A stretch of 56,610 nt of DNA from Firmicutes bacterium UBA2058 (GCA_002332905.1 DDAM01000001.1:1-56610), one strand, 5' to 3'. Positions 1 to 9,875 are shown, counted from the first letter of the stretch. The notes: generated from the letters alone by a model not told the origin. Numbers and translations are program-made.

Positions 1-50
1 TATTTCTCTCCTACTCTATCCTCAAAAAACAACTACAAAGGAGAATGAAT

Positions 51-1064
51 ATGTCAGTAAAAAAATTAATTGTTCCACAAAACTATTATAGCAGATTTTC
101 TGTAATAGAAACTGAAATTGCTATAAAAAGAATTAAAGATTATTTTGAAAGTGAGCTAGCTAAAAATTTATCTCTTACTAGGGTTTCAGCACCATTAACG
201 GTTAAATCAAATACTGGATTAAACGATGATTTAAATGGAATTGAAAGATGTGTAAAATTTGATATAAAAGATACTAATGATAATGTTGAGATAGTTCAAT
301 CTTTAGCTAAATGGAAAAGAATGGCATTAAAGCAATATAGATTTGACACTTATACAGGACTTTATACTGATATGAATGCTATTAGACGAGACGAAGACCT
401 AGATAACATCCATTCTATTTATGTTGATCAATGGGACTGGGAAAAAATAATAACAAAAGAAGACAGAAATGTTGAAGCTCTAAAAAATATAGTTAGGTTA
501 ATATATAAAACATTTAAGGATACAGAGCGAAAACTCGAGGAGGTTTATCCTTTTCTAAAGAATATATTACCTGATGACATATATTTTATTACAACAGAGG
601 AGCTTTTGCAAAAATATCCTGATTTAACTCCAAAGGAGAGAGAGCATGCTATAGCAAGAGAAAAAAAGGCTGTGTTTTTGATGAAAATAGGTGGAAAACT
701 GTCTGATGGAAGTATACACGACGGAAGAGCAGCAGACTATGATGATTGGTCTTTAAATGGAGATATAATATTTTATTTTCCTACACTTGACATTGGTCTT
801 GAATTGTCATCAATGGGCATTAGAGTAGACAAAGAAGCATTACTATTTCAATTAAATGAAAGAAATCAGATGCATAAAAAAGAATTTAAATTCCATCAAG
901 ATATAATTAACGAAGATATTCCTTATACTATTGGTGGTGGAATAGGTCAATCAAGAATATGTATGTTTTTTTTACAAAAAGCGCATATAGGAGAAGTTCA
1001 AGCATCTATTTGGTCAAATGAAATGATAAAGGCTTGTCAAGAAAACGGAATATTCCTACTGTAA
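51..1064 (+). CDS. asnA: Aspartate--ammonia ligase (asparagine synthetase A)
   Basis: Makes asparagine from aspartate, ammonia and ATP in the cytoplasm. The protein is 337 residues, the usual AsnA length, with the class II aminoacyl-tRNA-synthetase-like fold. Visible family blocks are RRDEDLDNIHSIYVDQWDWE near residues 112-131, GGKLSDGSIHDGRAADYDDW in the middle and GGGIGQSR at 295-302 near the C-terminus. An earlier in-frame ATG at 45 lies only one base from the AAGGAG ribosome site; the ATG at 51 has normal spacing, so I chose it. The gene stands just before the T-box-controlled thrS but ends ahead of that gene's own promoter, so it is transcribed separately. Its own leader lies mostly before the window. 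Confidence 0.95.
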   Translation: MSVKKLIVPQNYYSRFSVIETEIAIKRIKDYFESELAKNLSLTRVSAPLTVKSNTGLNDDLNGIERCVKFDIKDTNDNVEIVQSLAKWKRMALKQYRFDTYTGLYTDMNAIRRDEDLDNIHSIYVDQWDWEKIITKEDRNVEALKNIVRLIYKTFKDTERKLEEVYPFLKNILPDDIYFITTEELLQKYPDLTPKEREHAIAREKKAVFLMKIGGKLSDGSIHDGRAADYDDWSLNGDIIFYFPTLDIGLELSSMGIRVDKEALLFQLNERNQMHKKEFKFHQDIINEDIPYTIGGGIGQSRICMFFLQKAHIGEVQASIWSNEMIKACQENGIFLL

Positions 1065-1086
1065 AATTTGAAAATTAAAAATAATA

Positions 1087-1115
1087 TTGACAAAAAAAAT
1101 TATTAGTATTATAAT
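1087..1115 (+). promoter_or_regulatory. Sigma-A type promoter of the thrS T-box transcript
   Basis: TTGACA at 1087-1092 and TATAAT at 1110-1115 are separated by 17 bp, a consensus vegetative promoter. It lies just upstream of the T-box leader. Confidence 0.85.
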
Positions 1116-1121
1116 CAAAAG

Positions 1122-1475
1122 AAGTTTAATAAATGAATCAACATAGTCTCGTTACACTAGACATTTGTTGAGACTATTGCTATGAAGGATCGAGTAGGTT
1201 AAAAAACCGTATACAACTAATTGAAAATTAGTTTTTAATTAAAGATTAGTAACTAATCTATTAGTATCAGAGATAAAATGCCATAGGCTGAAAGCATTTT
1301 GATATAGGCTTAACTGAAAACTAATCCAGAGCAAAATCTAAAACCTAATAAAGGGTAAGGATTTGGTTAGGCGCCTTAAGCCTTATGAGTCCCAATTAGG
1401 GTGGAACCACGAAGCTACAAGCTTTCGTCCCTAAACACAGTTGTGTTTAGCGATGAAAGCTTTTTTAATGCAGTT
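1122..1475 (+). promoter_or_regulatory. T-box leader (riboswitch) of thrS
   Basis: The conserved T-box core AGGGTGGAACCACG occurs at about 1398-1411, followed by a strong terminator whose arms (AGCTTTCGTC ... CTAAACAC, loop, GTGTTTAG ... GATGAAAGCT) end in a T-run at about 1468. The T-box pairs with the acceptor end of uncharged tRNA-Thr and favours an antiterminator, so thrS is read when threonyl-tRNA is scarce. About 240 bases of stem I and linker precede the core. I did not resolve the specifier codon; Thr is inferred from the downstream gene. Confidence 0.92.
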
Positions 1476-1507
1476 AAATACTGTGAGTTTATTAAGGAGG
1501 ATATATT

Positions 1508-3430
1508 ATGATTAAATTAACTATGCCTGATGGCAGCGTACGTGAGTACGAAAAAGGAATTAAAGCTATTGATGTAGCAAAGAGCATAAGTGAAGGATTA
1601 GCAAGAGTTATACTTGCTGCAAGCTATAATGATAAAACTATAGATTTACAACAAGAGTTAACTGAAGACGGAACTATAAAATTCTTAAAATTTGAAGATG
1701 AAGAGGGTAAGCATGCTTTTTGGCATACTTCATCACACATACTTGCACAAGCTATAAAAAGAATATGGCCTGCTGCAAAACTTGCTATTGGTCCATCAAT
1801 TGCAAATGGATTTTACTATGATATAGACTTAGACTATAGAATAGTTGAAGAAGATTTACCAAAAATTGAAGAGGAAATGAAGAAAATTGTTAAGGAAGAA
1901 TTAGTTCTAGAGAAATTTGAACTTCCTAGAGCAGAAGCTTTAAAATTTGTAGAAGAAAAAGGAGAAATATATAAGGCAGAATTAATAAATGATTTACCTG
2001 AAGATGCTATAATCTCATTCTACAAACAAGGAGATTTTGTTGACTTATGCGCTGGTCCTCACCTTGAGTCTACTAAAAAGCCAAAGGCTGTAAAGCTACT
2101 GACTATAGCTGGAGCATATTGGAGAGGAAACGAGAAAAACAAGATGCTTCAAAGAATTTATGGTATAACTTTTGAAAAAGCTAAAGAGCTTGAAGAGTAT
2201 ATTAATATGCTTGAAGAAGCTAAGAAAAGAGATCATAGGAAATTAGGTAAGGAACTTGGACTATTCTTTATGTCAGAAGAAGGACCTGGATTTCCTTTCT
2301 TCTTACCTAAGGGAACTGAAATAAAAAATGAACTTATTAAGTTTTGGAGAGAGATTCATAAGGAAGCAGGATATGTTGAGGTTGAAACTCCTATTATACT
2401 AAACAGACATCTATGGGAAACTTCAGGACACTGGTATCACTATAAAGAGAATATGTATACTACAATAATAGATGAAGAGGATTTTGCTATAAAACCAATG
2501 AACTGTCCTGGCGGAATGCTAGTTTATAAAAATTCTCCACACTCATACAAGGATTTACCTCTTAGAGTAGGTGAACTAGGAAGAGTTCATCGACATGAGC
2601 TGTCAGGTGCTTTACATGGACTTATGAGAGTTAGAACATTTACTCAAGATGATGCTCATATATTCATGATGCTTGAGCAAATAAAAGATGAAATTAAAAA
2701 TGTAGCAAATTTAATTGACAGAGTTTACAAAACATTTGGATTTAATTATAGCGTTGAACTTTCAACTAGACCAGAAGACTTTCTAGGTGAAATAGAAGAT
2801 TGGAATATGGCAGAAAACGCACTAAAAGAGGCACTTGTTGAATTAGGACTTGATTTTAAAATTAATGAAGGTGACGGTGCTTTCTATGGTCCTAAGATAG
2901 ATTTCAAAATTAGAGATTGTATAGGTAGAGAATGGCAATGTGGAACTATACAACTTGACTATCAATTACCTCAACGTTTTGAACTTGAATATGTAGGTGC
3001 AGATGGTGGTAAACATAGACCAATCATGATTCATAGAGTTGCTTTAGGTAGTATTGAGAGATTCTTTGGTGTATTAATTGAACAGTATGCTGGAGCTTTC
3101 CCAACTTGGATAGCACCAGTTCAAGTTAAGATTTTACCTATCTCTGATAAATTTAATGATTATGCTTCTATCGTTAAAAAGCAATTAGAAGAAATGGGTA
3201 TTAAAGTTGAATTAGATGATAGATCAGAAAAAATTGGATACAAGATTAGAGAAGCTCAACTTGATAAGGTACCTTATATGTTTGTAGTTGGTGAAAAAGA
3301 AGCTGAAAGTGGAAATGTTTCTGTAAGAGAAAGAGGAAAAGGTGATATAGGCTCAATGTCTATAGCAGATATCTCTAGTATAATAATTAATAAAATTAAA
3401 TCTCGAGAAAATGATTCGCCAATGGCTTAA
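1508..3430 (+). CDS. thrS: Threonyl-tRNA synthetase
   Basis: Charges tRNA-Thr with threonine. The 640 residues match the family. Domains run in order: TGS (about 1-62), second additional/editing domain with the zinc-type HTSSHILAQA motif (about 75-225), class II catalytic core (about 240-530) and the anticodon-binding domain (about 540-635). Zinc-binding catalytic residues are visible in MNCPGGM, DDAHIF and HRVALGSIERF, and motif 2 in RVHRHELSGALHGLMRVR. The start ATG has an AAGGAGG site seven bases upstream. It is controlled by the T-box leader directly upstream and closed by a strong terminator. Confidence 0.98.
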   Translation: MIKLTMPDGSVREYEKGIKAIDVAKSISEGLARVILAASYNDKTIDLQQELTEDGTIKFLKFEDEEGKHAFWHTSSHILAQAIKRIWPAAKLAIGPSIANGFYYDIDLDYRIVEEDLPKIEEEMKKIVKEELVLEKFELPRAEALKFVEEKGEIYKAELINDLPEDAIISFYKQGDFVDLCAGPHLESTKKPKAVKLLTIAGAYWRGNEKNKMLQRIYGITFEKAKELEEYINMLEEAKKRDHRKLGKELGLFFMSEEGPGFPFFLPKGTEIKNELIKFWREIHKEAGYVEVETPIILNRHLWETSGHWYHYKENMYTTIIDEEDFAIKPMNCPGGMLVYKNSPHSYKDLPLRVGELGRVHRHELSGALHGLMRVRTFTQDDAHIFMMLEQIKDEIKNVANLIDRVYKTFGFNYSVELSTRPEDFLGEIEDWNMAENALKEALVELGLDFKINEGDGAFYGPKIDFKIRDCIGREWQCGTIQLDYQLPQRFELEYVGADGGKHRPIMIHRVALGSIERFFGVLIEQYAGAFPTWIAPVQVKILPISDKFNDYASIVKKQLEEMGIKVELDDRSEKIGYKIREAQLDKVPYMFVVGEKEAESGNVSVRERGKGDIGSMSIADISSIIINKIKSRENDSPMA

Positions 3431-3454
3431 TTTTAATTAAAAATTTAAAAATAG

Positions 3455-3493
3455 AAAGCTTTGCATTGATGTTATATAATGCAAAGCTTTTTT
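3455..3493 (+). terminator. thrS rho-independent terminator
   Basis: A 13-bp perfect stem (AAAGCTTTGCATT with AATGCAAAGCTTT) is followed by a T-run. It closes the thrS unit. Confidence 0.9.
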
Positions 3494-3574
3494 ATTTAAC
3501 ATTTATTTTGTAAATACATATTATGTTTAGTGACAATTATTAATTTTCTATTATTCTAAAGAGGTGGTGATGGC

Positions 3575-3994
3575 TTGTCTTTAGTAGAAAAGGAATTAAC
3601 TATACCGATTAATACTGATAAAGCACAGCAGCTATGTATAATAAATAAGCAAATTTTTGCTAGTACAGCAATTATATTTGATGTTTTAATAACTATATTA
3701 ATTTTAAAAGGCATTAAAAAAATTTTATGTATTGAGGATTTAGTGGAAATAGAAAGAATTACAACAAACAATAATAGATTAGTGAAATTTTCTATACTTA
3801 TAGTTTTAATAGTATCATTTTATTATTTATATCAGTCTTTAGAAAATTATCAAACTAGCTGTGATTATGTAGAAAAAAATTATGTTGTAGCAAACACATT
3901 ATCGGTACTAGCAGCAATAATTAAATTTTGGACTATATACAGTTCAAGCAATAATACTTTAAGTGAAGAAGAAACTGAAACAGAAATAATATAA
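3575..3994 (+). CDS. Small integral membrane protein, unknown function
   Basis: 139 residues with about three hydrophobic stretches (about 27-47, 71-88 and 104-122) and an acidic C-terminal tail (SEEETETEII). I do not recognise a family. It starts at TTG, with AGAGGTGG about eight bases upstream; the ATG at 3568 would give only four codons. It stands alone between the thrS terminator and the ktr promoter. The antisense reading frame is a shadow. Confidence 0.65.
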   Translation: MSLVEKELTIPINTDKAQQLCIINKQIFASTAIIFDVLITILILKGIKKILCIEDLVEIERITTNNNRLVKFSILIVLIVSFYYLYQSLENYQTSCDYVEKNYVVANTLSVLAAIIKFWTIYSSSNNTLSEEETETEII

Positions 3995-4089
3995 TATGTC
4001 ATAATTTGTAGATAAAAGTCATTTATATATACATAAATAAATATTTGTTAATAAATTTAATGAATTTGTTAATAATTAACAAATATCCC

Positions 4090-4118
4090 TTGCTTTTTAG
4101 CATGCTATAATATATAAT
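4090..4118 (+). promoter_or_regulatory. Promoter of the ktrBA leader
   Basis: TTGCTT at 4090-4095 and TATAAT at 4113-4118 with a 17-bp spacer. It lies about 195 bases before ktrB, so the transcript has a long leader. Confidence 0.6.
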
Positions 4119-4138
4119 CCAAAATATATTTAATTTGA

Positions 4139-4181
4139 GGCATAACTTGCATCTTTTGAGAATAGCAAGGTATGTCTTTTT
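4139..4181 (+). promoter_or_regulatory. Terminator-like hairpin (attenuator candidate) in the ktrBA leader
   Basis: CATAACTTGC at 4141-4150 pairs with GCAAGGTATG at 4165-4174 with one mismatch, followed by TCTTTTTAT. This is a terminator-like hairpin between the putative promoter and ktrB, leaving about 130 further leader bases. K+ transporter leaders in Firmicutes are often controlled by c-di-AMP riboswitches, but I do not see that consensus here. Confidence 0.45.
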
Positions 4182-4313
4182 ATCAGTAGTAAATTAGATA
4201 GAAAAATGATTATTGAAATATTAGCTTATTGTTTTAAATATCTAAATATGTTAATAATAAATTAAATTAACTCTTGAGGGTTAAATATTATAGATTAAAA
4301 GAGAGTAGCTAAA

Positions 4314-5621
4314 ATGAATTATTTTAAAAAAAATTATTTAAATAAAATTACTCCTGCACAGGTAATCGCATTAGGCTTTTGTGCAGTTATATTAATCGGA
4401 GCAATATTATTTATGCTTCCAATATCAGCGAATGATGGAGTATCTGTTTCATTTATAGATGCTTTGTTTACTTCAACAAGCGCAGTTTGTGTAACTGGAT
4501 TAATTGTGATTGATACAGCTGATACTTTTAATGTTTTTGGACGAACAATTGTAGCTTTGTTGATACAAATAGGAGGGTTAGGCGTTACATCTATTGGTGT
4601 TGGAATAATTATGATAGTTGGACGACGTGTTGGATTTAAACAAAGAACATTAGTAAAAGAGGCATGGAATTTAAGTTCCTTTAAAGGTATAGTAAAGCTT
4701 GTAAGAGCTGTTTTATTAATGACCTTATGCTTTGAATTAGTAGGTGCCATATTAAGTTTTGTTGTATTTAGTCAAGATTATAGTACTTTGGATGCTATGG
4801 GAATTAGTATTTTTCACTCTGTAGCAGCATTTAACAATTCAGGATTTGATATATTGGGAGGTTTGAGAAATTTAATTCCATATCAGGATAGTATTCTTTT
4901 AAATCTAACCACTTGTGGATTAATAATCTTTGGTGGTCTTGGTTTTTTAGTAATTATAGATATAATAAAGACACGATCATTTAGAAAACTAGCTTTGCAT
5001 TCTAAGGTAGTTATAACAACAACAATTGCTTTGTTGATTGTGGGAACACTACTTTTAAAATGGACAGAGGATGTTACTTGGATGGGAGCTTTTTTTCAAA
5101 GTACATCATCAAGAACAGCAGGCTTTAGTACATATCCGATAGGCAGCTTTACAAATGCTGGACTATTGACATTGACAGTTTTAATGTTTATCGGTGCTTC
5201 TCCTGGATCTACGGGTGGTGGTATTAAAACAAGTACATTGTTTGTTTTAATTCAATCAATAAAAAGTATTGTTACAAACCAACATTGTGAGTCATTTAAG
5301 AGAACAATTCCTTACGATATAATTATTAAGTCATTTATAATAATGATATTGTCATTATCATTAGTTTTAGTTGCAACATTCATATTATGTGTTATAGAGC
5401 CGGAATATTCATTAATACAAAACCTGTTTGAAGTGACATCTGCTTTTGGTACAGTTGGATTATCAACTGGTATTACACCAGATTTAAGTACAGGAAGTAA
5501 ATCACTTTTGATATTGATTATGTATATAGGTAGATTAGGTCCACTGACGATAGCAACATTGTGGTTTGATAGAGAAAAATCTAGTATTCATTATTCTGAA
5601 GAGATTATTACAATAGGATAG
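4314..5621 (+). CDS. ktrB: KtrB/TrkH-type K+ transporter membrane subunit
   Basis: Membrane pore of a Ktr K+ uptake system. The 435 residues fit KtrB and form the expected four membrane-pore-membrane repeats. The four selectivity-filter regions are visible in SAVCVTGLIVID, FNNSGFDILGG, SSRTAGFSTYPIG and SAFGTVGLSTGIT. The SPGSTGGGIKTST segment is the conserved gating-loop region. Its gating partner ktrA starts 36 bases downstream in the same operon. The long reverse-strand frame over its 5' half is a shadow. Confidence 0.93.
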   Translation: MNYFKKNYLNKITPAQVIALGFCAVILIGAILFMLPISANDGVSVSFIDALFTSTSAVCVTGLIVIDTADTFNVFGRTIVALLIQIGGLGVTSIGVGIIMIVGRRVGFKQRTLVKEAWNLSSFKGIVKLVRAVLLMTLCFELVGAILSFVVFSQDYSTLDAMGISIFHSVAAFNNSGFDILGGLRNLIPYQDSILLNLTTCGLIIFGGLGFLVIIDIIKTRSFRKLALHSKVVITTTIALLIVGTLLLKWTEDVTWMGAFFQSTSSRTAGFSTYPIGSFTNAGLLTLTVLMFIGASPGSTGGGIKTSTLFVLIQSIKSIVTNQHCESFKRTIPYDIIIKSFIIMILSLSLVLVATFILCVIEPEYSLIQNLFEVTSAFGTVGLSTGITPDLSTGSKSLLILIMYIGRLGPLTIATLWFDREKSSIHYSEEIITIG

Positions 5622-5656
5622 ATAAGATAGATACGATTGTGTAATTGGAGGTTAAT

Positions 5657-6322
5657 ATGTATAGTAATAAAAAAACAGCTGCAATAGCTGTTGTAGGTTT
5701 AGGTAGATTTGGTACGGCATTAGCTAAAGGCTTATGTGAGCTTGGCAAAGAAGTATTAGTTATAGATGAAAGTGAAGCAAAAATTAAGGAATTAAGAGGT
5801 TATACTGATTATGCTTTTGTATGTGATAAGCTTACTAAAGAGGCATTATCTGAAGCAGGTATACAAAACTGTGAGGTTGTGGTAGTTTGTATTGGACAAA
5901 GAATTGATGTTAGCATACTAGTTACGTTACATGCAGTAAGTTTGGGAGTTCCTAAGGTTATTGCAAAAGCAACAAGCAATGAACAAGGATATGTACTTGA
6001 AAAAATTGGTGCTGAGGTAGTTTACCCTGAACATGATATGGCAGTTAGGCTTGCAAAAAGAATTGTAAATAATAATGTTGTAGATTATCTTTCATTAAAT
6101 AACGAGATAGAAATATCTGAACTAAAGATTATAAACAGATATGTAGGAAAATCTATAAATGAAGCAAATATTAGGAAAAATAACAAGTTAAATATTATAG
6201 CTATAAAACATAAGGATGATATTATTACTGAAATTTATCCTGAATATGTATTTAAGGAGAACGATATAATAGTTGTAATTGGCAAAAAAGAGAATATACA
6301 GAACTTTGAAGCACTACAATAA
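5657..6322 (+). CDS. ktrA: KtrA/TrkA-type cytoplasmic gating subunit (RCK)
   Basis: Nucleotide-binding ring protein that gates KtrB. It has an N-terminal RCK_N Rossmann domain with VVGLGRFGTALAKGL and VLVIDES for the nucleotide (about residues 10-130), then an RCK_C domain (about 135-220) that in the family binds c-di-AMP. An upstream in-frame TTG at 5645 would contain the ribosome site TTGGAGG, so the ATG at 5657 is the real start (221 residues). It is co-transcribed with ktrB and followed by a terminator. Confidence 0.93.
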   Translation: MYSNKKTAAIAVVGLGRFGTALAKGLCELGKEVLVIDESEAKIKELRGYTDYAFVCDKLTKEALSEAGIQNCEVVVVCIGQRIDVSILVTLHAVSLGVPKVIAKATSNEQGYVLEKIGAEVVYPEHDMAVRLAKRIVNNNVVDYLSLNNEIEISELKIINRYVGKSINEANIRKNNKLNIIAIKHKDDIITEIYPEYVFKENDIIVVIGKKENIQNFEALQ

Positions 6323-6329
6323 TTATCCT

Positions 6330-6366
6330 AAGGCAGCTTTTCTTATTAGTTAAAGCTGCCTTTAAA
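6330..6366 (+). terminator. ktrBA terminator
   Basis: An 11-bp stem (AAGGCAGCTTT with AAAGCTGCCTT) is followed by a short T-rich stretch just after ktrA. Confidence 0.85.
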
Positions 6367-6491
6367 TATTATTAGATAATTAAATCTATTTCTAATCTAA
6401 TTCTAATATATGACTAAAGATTATTTAATATTGTAAACATATAATAAGTATATAAGGTAAACAATATAATATACTTTGAGGAGAGAGAAAA

Positions 6492-7004
6492 ATGAAGGTT
6501 ACAATTGAATTAATTGATGAATTAAGAAGCAGAGTGAACGTAACATATGATGAAGCTAAAAGAACACTTGAAAAAAATGATGGAGATTTAATTAAATCAA
6601 TTATTGAGCTAGAAGAAAAAAAGGGTGCTAAGGTAGCTGGAACTGTAAAGACTAATAATAAAGATGGATTTGCTGATTTTGTTGACAAGGTATTACAGTT
6701 AAGATTTAGCATAAAGAGTAAAGAAGGAGAGGTTTTAATTAACGTTCCTTTAGTATTAGTTGCATTAACATTCTTGATGGCATTCTGGGTGGTTATTATA
6801 GGTTTAGCAATCGCAATATTATATTCATGTAATATAAAAATCTACAAGGCTAAAAAGTTTACAAATGTTAGTGATATAAAGCAAAATTTTAAGCAAACAG
6901 TTAATAAGGTTAAAACTACTACAGAAAGAATATTTGACAATAACGAAGAAGTAAATATTACAACAAATAATAAAGATGATGACAACGAAATAACTATAGA
7001 ATAG
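6492..7004 (+). CDS. DUF4342 protein with UBA-like N-terminus
   Basis: 170 residues. Residues 1-45 (ELIDELRSRVNVTYDEAKRT then LEKNDGDLIKSIIELEE) match the UBA-like fold found in EF-Ts and NAC. Residues about 62-85 carry the DUF4342 hallmark. One membrane segment lies near 80-105, followed by a basic, then an acidic, asparagine-rich tail. Function is unknown; the layout suggests a membrane-anchored cytoplasmic protein. It has its own upstream spacer with a GAGGAGAG site and its own terminator, so it is monocistronic. Confidence 0.8.
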   Translation: MKVTIELIDELRSRVNVTYDEAKRTLEKNDGDLIKSIIELEEKKGAKVAGTVKTNNKDGFADFVDKVLQLRFSIKSKEGEVLINVPLVLVALTFLMAFWVVIIGLAIAILYSCNIKIYKAKKFTNVSDIKQNFKQTVNKVKTTTERIFDNNEEVNITTNNKDDDNEITIE

Positions 7005-7006
7005 GG

Positions 7007-7039
7007 CTTAGCACATTGTGCTAAGTCTTATTATTTTTT
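7007..7039 (+). terminator. Terminator after the DUF4342 gene
   Basis: CTTAGCAC-att-GTGCTAAG hairpin followed by a T-rich run ending in six Ts. Confidence 0.88.
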
Positions 7040-7102
7040 GACACCTTAACCTCATTTGTAGTATAATGTTAAATATTTCTAATTATGTACATTGGAGGTA
7101 CC

Positions 7103-8515
7103 ATGGTTTTTTCGAGTATTTTTTTCTTATATGGTTTTTTACCAATAACTCTAGTTTTATATTTTTCTATCAAAAATATTTTTTATAGGAACATAATTTT
7201 GACATTAGTTTCTTTGTTTTTTTATGCTTGGGGAGAGCCTATATGTGTAAGTCTTATGATTTTTAGTGCATATATAGTATATTTAAGTGGGATTATTATA
7301 GAAAAATTTAAGAATAAATGGCAAGCAAAGGCTGCTGTTGTTGGGTCTGTAGTTATTAATTTAGCGATTTTATGTTTTTTTAAATATACAGGATTTTTTA
7401 TAGATAATATTAATTTTTTATTTAATTTAGACATAATAGCACCAGCTATTAGTTTACCTATAGGTATATCGTTTTTTACGTTTCAAACTCTGTCATACAG
7501 TGTAGATGTATATAGAGGTGATGTAAAGACGCAAAAATCATATATGAATTTGCTTTTGTATGTTTCATTATTTCCTCAGTTAATAGCTGGTCCTATAGTT
7601 AGATATAGTGAAATAGCTGAGCAAATTAATCATAGAGAAACTACACTTGATGATTTAAGTGAAGGTATAACAAGATTTATTAGAGGACTAGGAAAAAAGG
7701 TTTTGATTGCTAATATTGCTGGAAGCTTGACTAGTCAATGTCTAGATGTGCAAACTAGCTCAATTTCTGTTGTTATGTCTTGGCTCGGAATAATACTTTA
7801 TACTATACAGATATATTTTGATTTTTCTGGTTACTCTGATATGGCAATAGGTCTTGGTAGAATATTTGGTTTTAGATATAACGAAAACTTTAACTATCCA
7901 TATGTATCACGCAGCATAACTGAATTTTGGAGAAGATGGCATATTTCACTTGGTTCATTTTTTAGAGATTATGTGTATATTCCACTTGGCGGCAATAAAA
8001 AAAGACAGCTATTAAATTTATCAATTGTATGGTTTTTAACAGGCTTTTGGCATGGTGCATCTTGGAATTTTATATTGTGGGGTTTGTACTATGGTGTTTT
8101 TATCATTATAGAAAAGGTATTTATACTTAAAATATTAAGTATAATTCCAAAAGCATTAGCACATATTTATACGATGTTAATAGTTATATTTGGTTGGGTA
8201 CTGTTCTATTTTACTGATGTTAGTAGCGGTATTAATTATATTTTTACAATGCTCGGATTAAATAGCAATCCTATATTTGACCTTAATACTGAAATATTTT
8301 TAAAGAGTAATTTCATATTTTTTATAATTTCAATAATATTTTGTATGCCAATTCAAAATATATTTATCAAATACTTTGAAAAGAAAAGTGGAAACTCAAT
8401 GAGTAATAGATTTGCTAATTTAACGCCAATTGCATTTAATATAATAATATTTTTAATTGTTACTTCAGTGCTTGTTGGTGAATCCTATAATCCATTTTTA
8501 TATTTTAGATTTTAG
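7103..8515 (+). CDS. MBOAT-family O-acyltransferase (AlgI/DltB-like)
   Basis: Polytopic membrane enzyme that moves acyl groups, usually acetyl, across the membrane onto an extracellular polymer. Features: about 11 membrane segments, the AlgI-type signature YSVDVYRG, LFPQLIAGPIVRY, YFDFSGYSDMAIGLGRIFGF and FWRRWHISLGSFFRDYVYIP, and the catalytic histidine H317 in FWHGASWNFILWG. An upstream ATG at 7085 precedes the TTGGAGG ribosome site, so the start is the ATG at 7103 (470 residues). The DHHW gene follows 14 bases later, the usual pairing of an acyl-channel enzyme with its SGNH-like transferase partner. Confidence 0.92.
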   Translation: MVFSSIFFLYGFLPITLVLYFSIKNIFYRNIILTLVSLFFYAWGEPICVSLMIFSAYIVYLSGIIIEKFKNKWQAKAAVVGSVVINLAILCFFKYTGFFIDNINFLFNLDIIAPAISLPIGISFFTFQTLSYSVDVYRGDVKTQKSYMNLLLYVSLFPQLIAGPIVRYSEIAEQINHRETTLDDLSEGITRFIRGLGKKVLIANIAGSLTSQCLDVQTSSISVVMSWLGIILYTIQIYFDFSGYSDMAIGLGRIFGFRYNENFNYPYVSRSITEFWRRWHISLGSFFRDYVYIPLGGNKKRQLLNLSIVWFLTGFWHGASWNFILWGLYYGVFIIIEKVFILKILSIIPKALAHIYTMLIVIFGWVLFYFTDVSSGINYIFTMLGLNSNPIFDLNTEIFLKSNFIFFIISIIFCMPIQNIFIKYFEKKSGNSMSNRFANLTPIAFNIIIFLIVTSVLVGESYNPFLYFRF

Positions 8516-8529
8516 AAACGAGGTATAAT

Positions 8530-9768
8530 ATGCATAGAAATAATATTTATAAAATAATAAATGTGGCAGCTTTTATTGGAGTAATATTTGTGTTTTTTAT
8601 ACTTAACCTTTTGTTTTCTAATAAATCTGGAATTTCAGAAAGAGAAAAAAGAGAGCTTGCTTCGATGCCTAATTTGACAGTTAAAAGCTATATTAATGGT
8701 AGCTTTTTTAAGGACTATGAAACATATTTTGCCGATAGATTTGTGTTTAGGGATTCATTTATACATATTAGTGATATATTTATGAGCCTTAAGGGTTATG
8801 CATCTGATGGAGTTGAAATTGTAAAAACTAACGCAAATTTAATTAATGGTTCATCAGAAACTAACGAGGTTAGTAATGCTGGACAATTTATTATTGTCAA
8901 TAATACAGGTTTTGAAACATTTACATATAATGAGTATTTTATGAGCTTTTACATTAATGCTATAAATTACTATGCTGATAATCTTAGTAAAGATATTAAA
9001 ATATATTCTATACTTGCACCGACTTCAATAGAGTTCAATTTGCCAGAAAAATATACTTCTTTAACAGAATCTCAAAAGAAAGGTATTGATTATGTCAATG
9101 ATAAGTTTAGAGATAATGTAAATAGTGTTGATGTTTATTCAAATTTAGAGACAAATAAGGATGAGTATCTATATTTTAAAACTGACCATCACTGGACTGC
9201 ACTAGGTGCATATAGAGCTTATGAAGCATTTATGCTAGAGAAGGGTGAAAAGCCAGCTGCTATAGATAGCTATGAAAGAATTGAAAGCAATACTGAATAT
9301 CTTGGCTCAATTTATGGAATTACATCTAACAAAAAACTAGAAAATAATAAGGATATTATCTGGTATTATAACATAAATGAGCCCTTAACTTATGAGGTAC
9401 ACGATAAAAATAATGAAGTAACCTATGATGAATCGGTTTTCTACCCAAGATATTTTAATAGAGAAGGTAAGTATGCAGTGTTTATGGGCGGTGATGTTGC
9501 TTATGCTAAAATTACAACTAAAAACACTGATAAGAAAAAGATAATGATTATAAAGGACTCATATGCAAATGCATTTATACCTTTTTTAATTCCTCATTAT
9601 TGTGAAATATATGTTGCTGATCCGAGAAGTTGTCAGTATAATATTATAAATACTATTGAACAAAATAATATAGATGAACTACTTTTTGTCGATTATACTA
9701 TGACTTTAAATTTACCTGAATTTTCAGAAATGATTAAAAATTTAGCAATACAAAATCCCAATGAATAG
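8530..9768 (+). CDS. DHHW-family (AlgX/AlgJ-like SGNH) exported protein
   Basis: 412 residues with one N-terminal membrane anchor (about 10-30) and a large extracellular domain. The signature TDHHWTALGAYRAYEAF lies near residues 218-234. The later MIIKDSYANAFIPFL supplies the conserved serine block of SGNH-like polysaccharide O-acetyltransferases. It lies 14 bases after the MBOAT gene, so the pair likely O-acetylates a surface polymer; the substrate is unknown. Confidence 0.85.
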   Translation: MHRNNIYKIINVAAFIGVIFVFFILNLLFSNKSGISEREKRELASMPNLTVKSYINGSFFKDYETYFADRFVFRDSFIHISDIFMSLKGYASDGVEIVKTNANLINGSSETNEVSNAGQFIIVNNTGFETFTYNEYFMSFYINAINYYADNLSKDIKIYSILAPTSIEFNLPEKYTSLTESQKKGIDYVNDKFRDNVNSVDVYSNLETNKDEYLYFKTDHHWTALGAYRAYEAFMLEKGEKPAAIDSYERIESNTEYLGSIYGITSNKKLENNKDIIWYYNINEPLTYEVHDKNNEVTYDESVFYPRYFNREGKYAVFMGGDVAYAKITTKNTDKKKIMIIKDSYANAFIPFLIPHYCEIYVADPRSCQYNIINTIEQNNIDELLFVDYTMTLNLPEFSEMIKNLAIQNPNE

Positions 9769-9875
9769 TTTTAATCTATTTTTAATAAAGTATTAAAGTT
9801 GAATTAATTTTTTATATGTAAAATATATAAATAAAATATAAAATATTTTATTTATAATCTAAGAGGGGCGATAGT

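Noticed and set aside
4000..4313. c-di-AMP (ydaO) riboswitch before ktrB
   Set aside because: The leader lacks the conserved ydaO core; only a terminator-like hairpin is visible.
4334..4750. 138-codon reverse frame over ktrB
   Set aside because: Antisense shadow of a clear K+ transporter gene; no ribosome site and no sensible protein.
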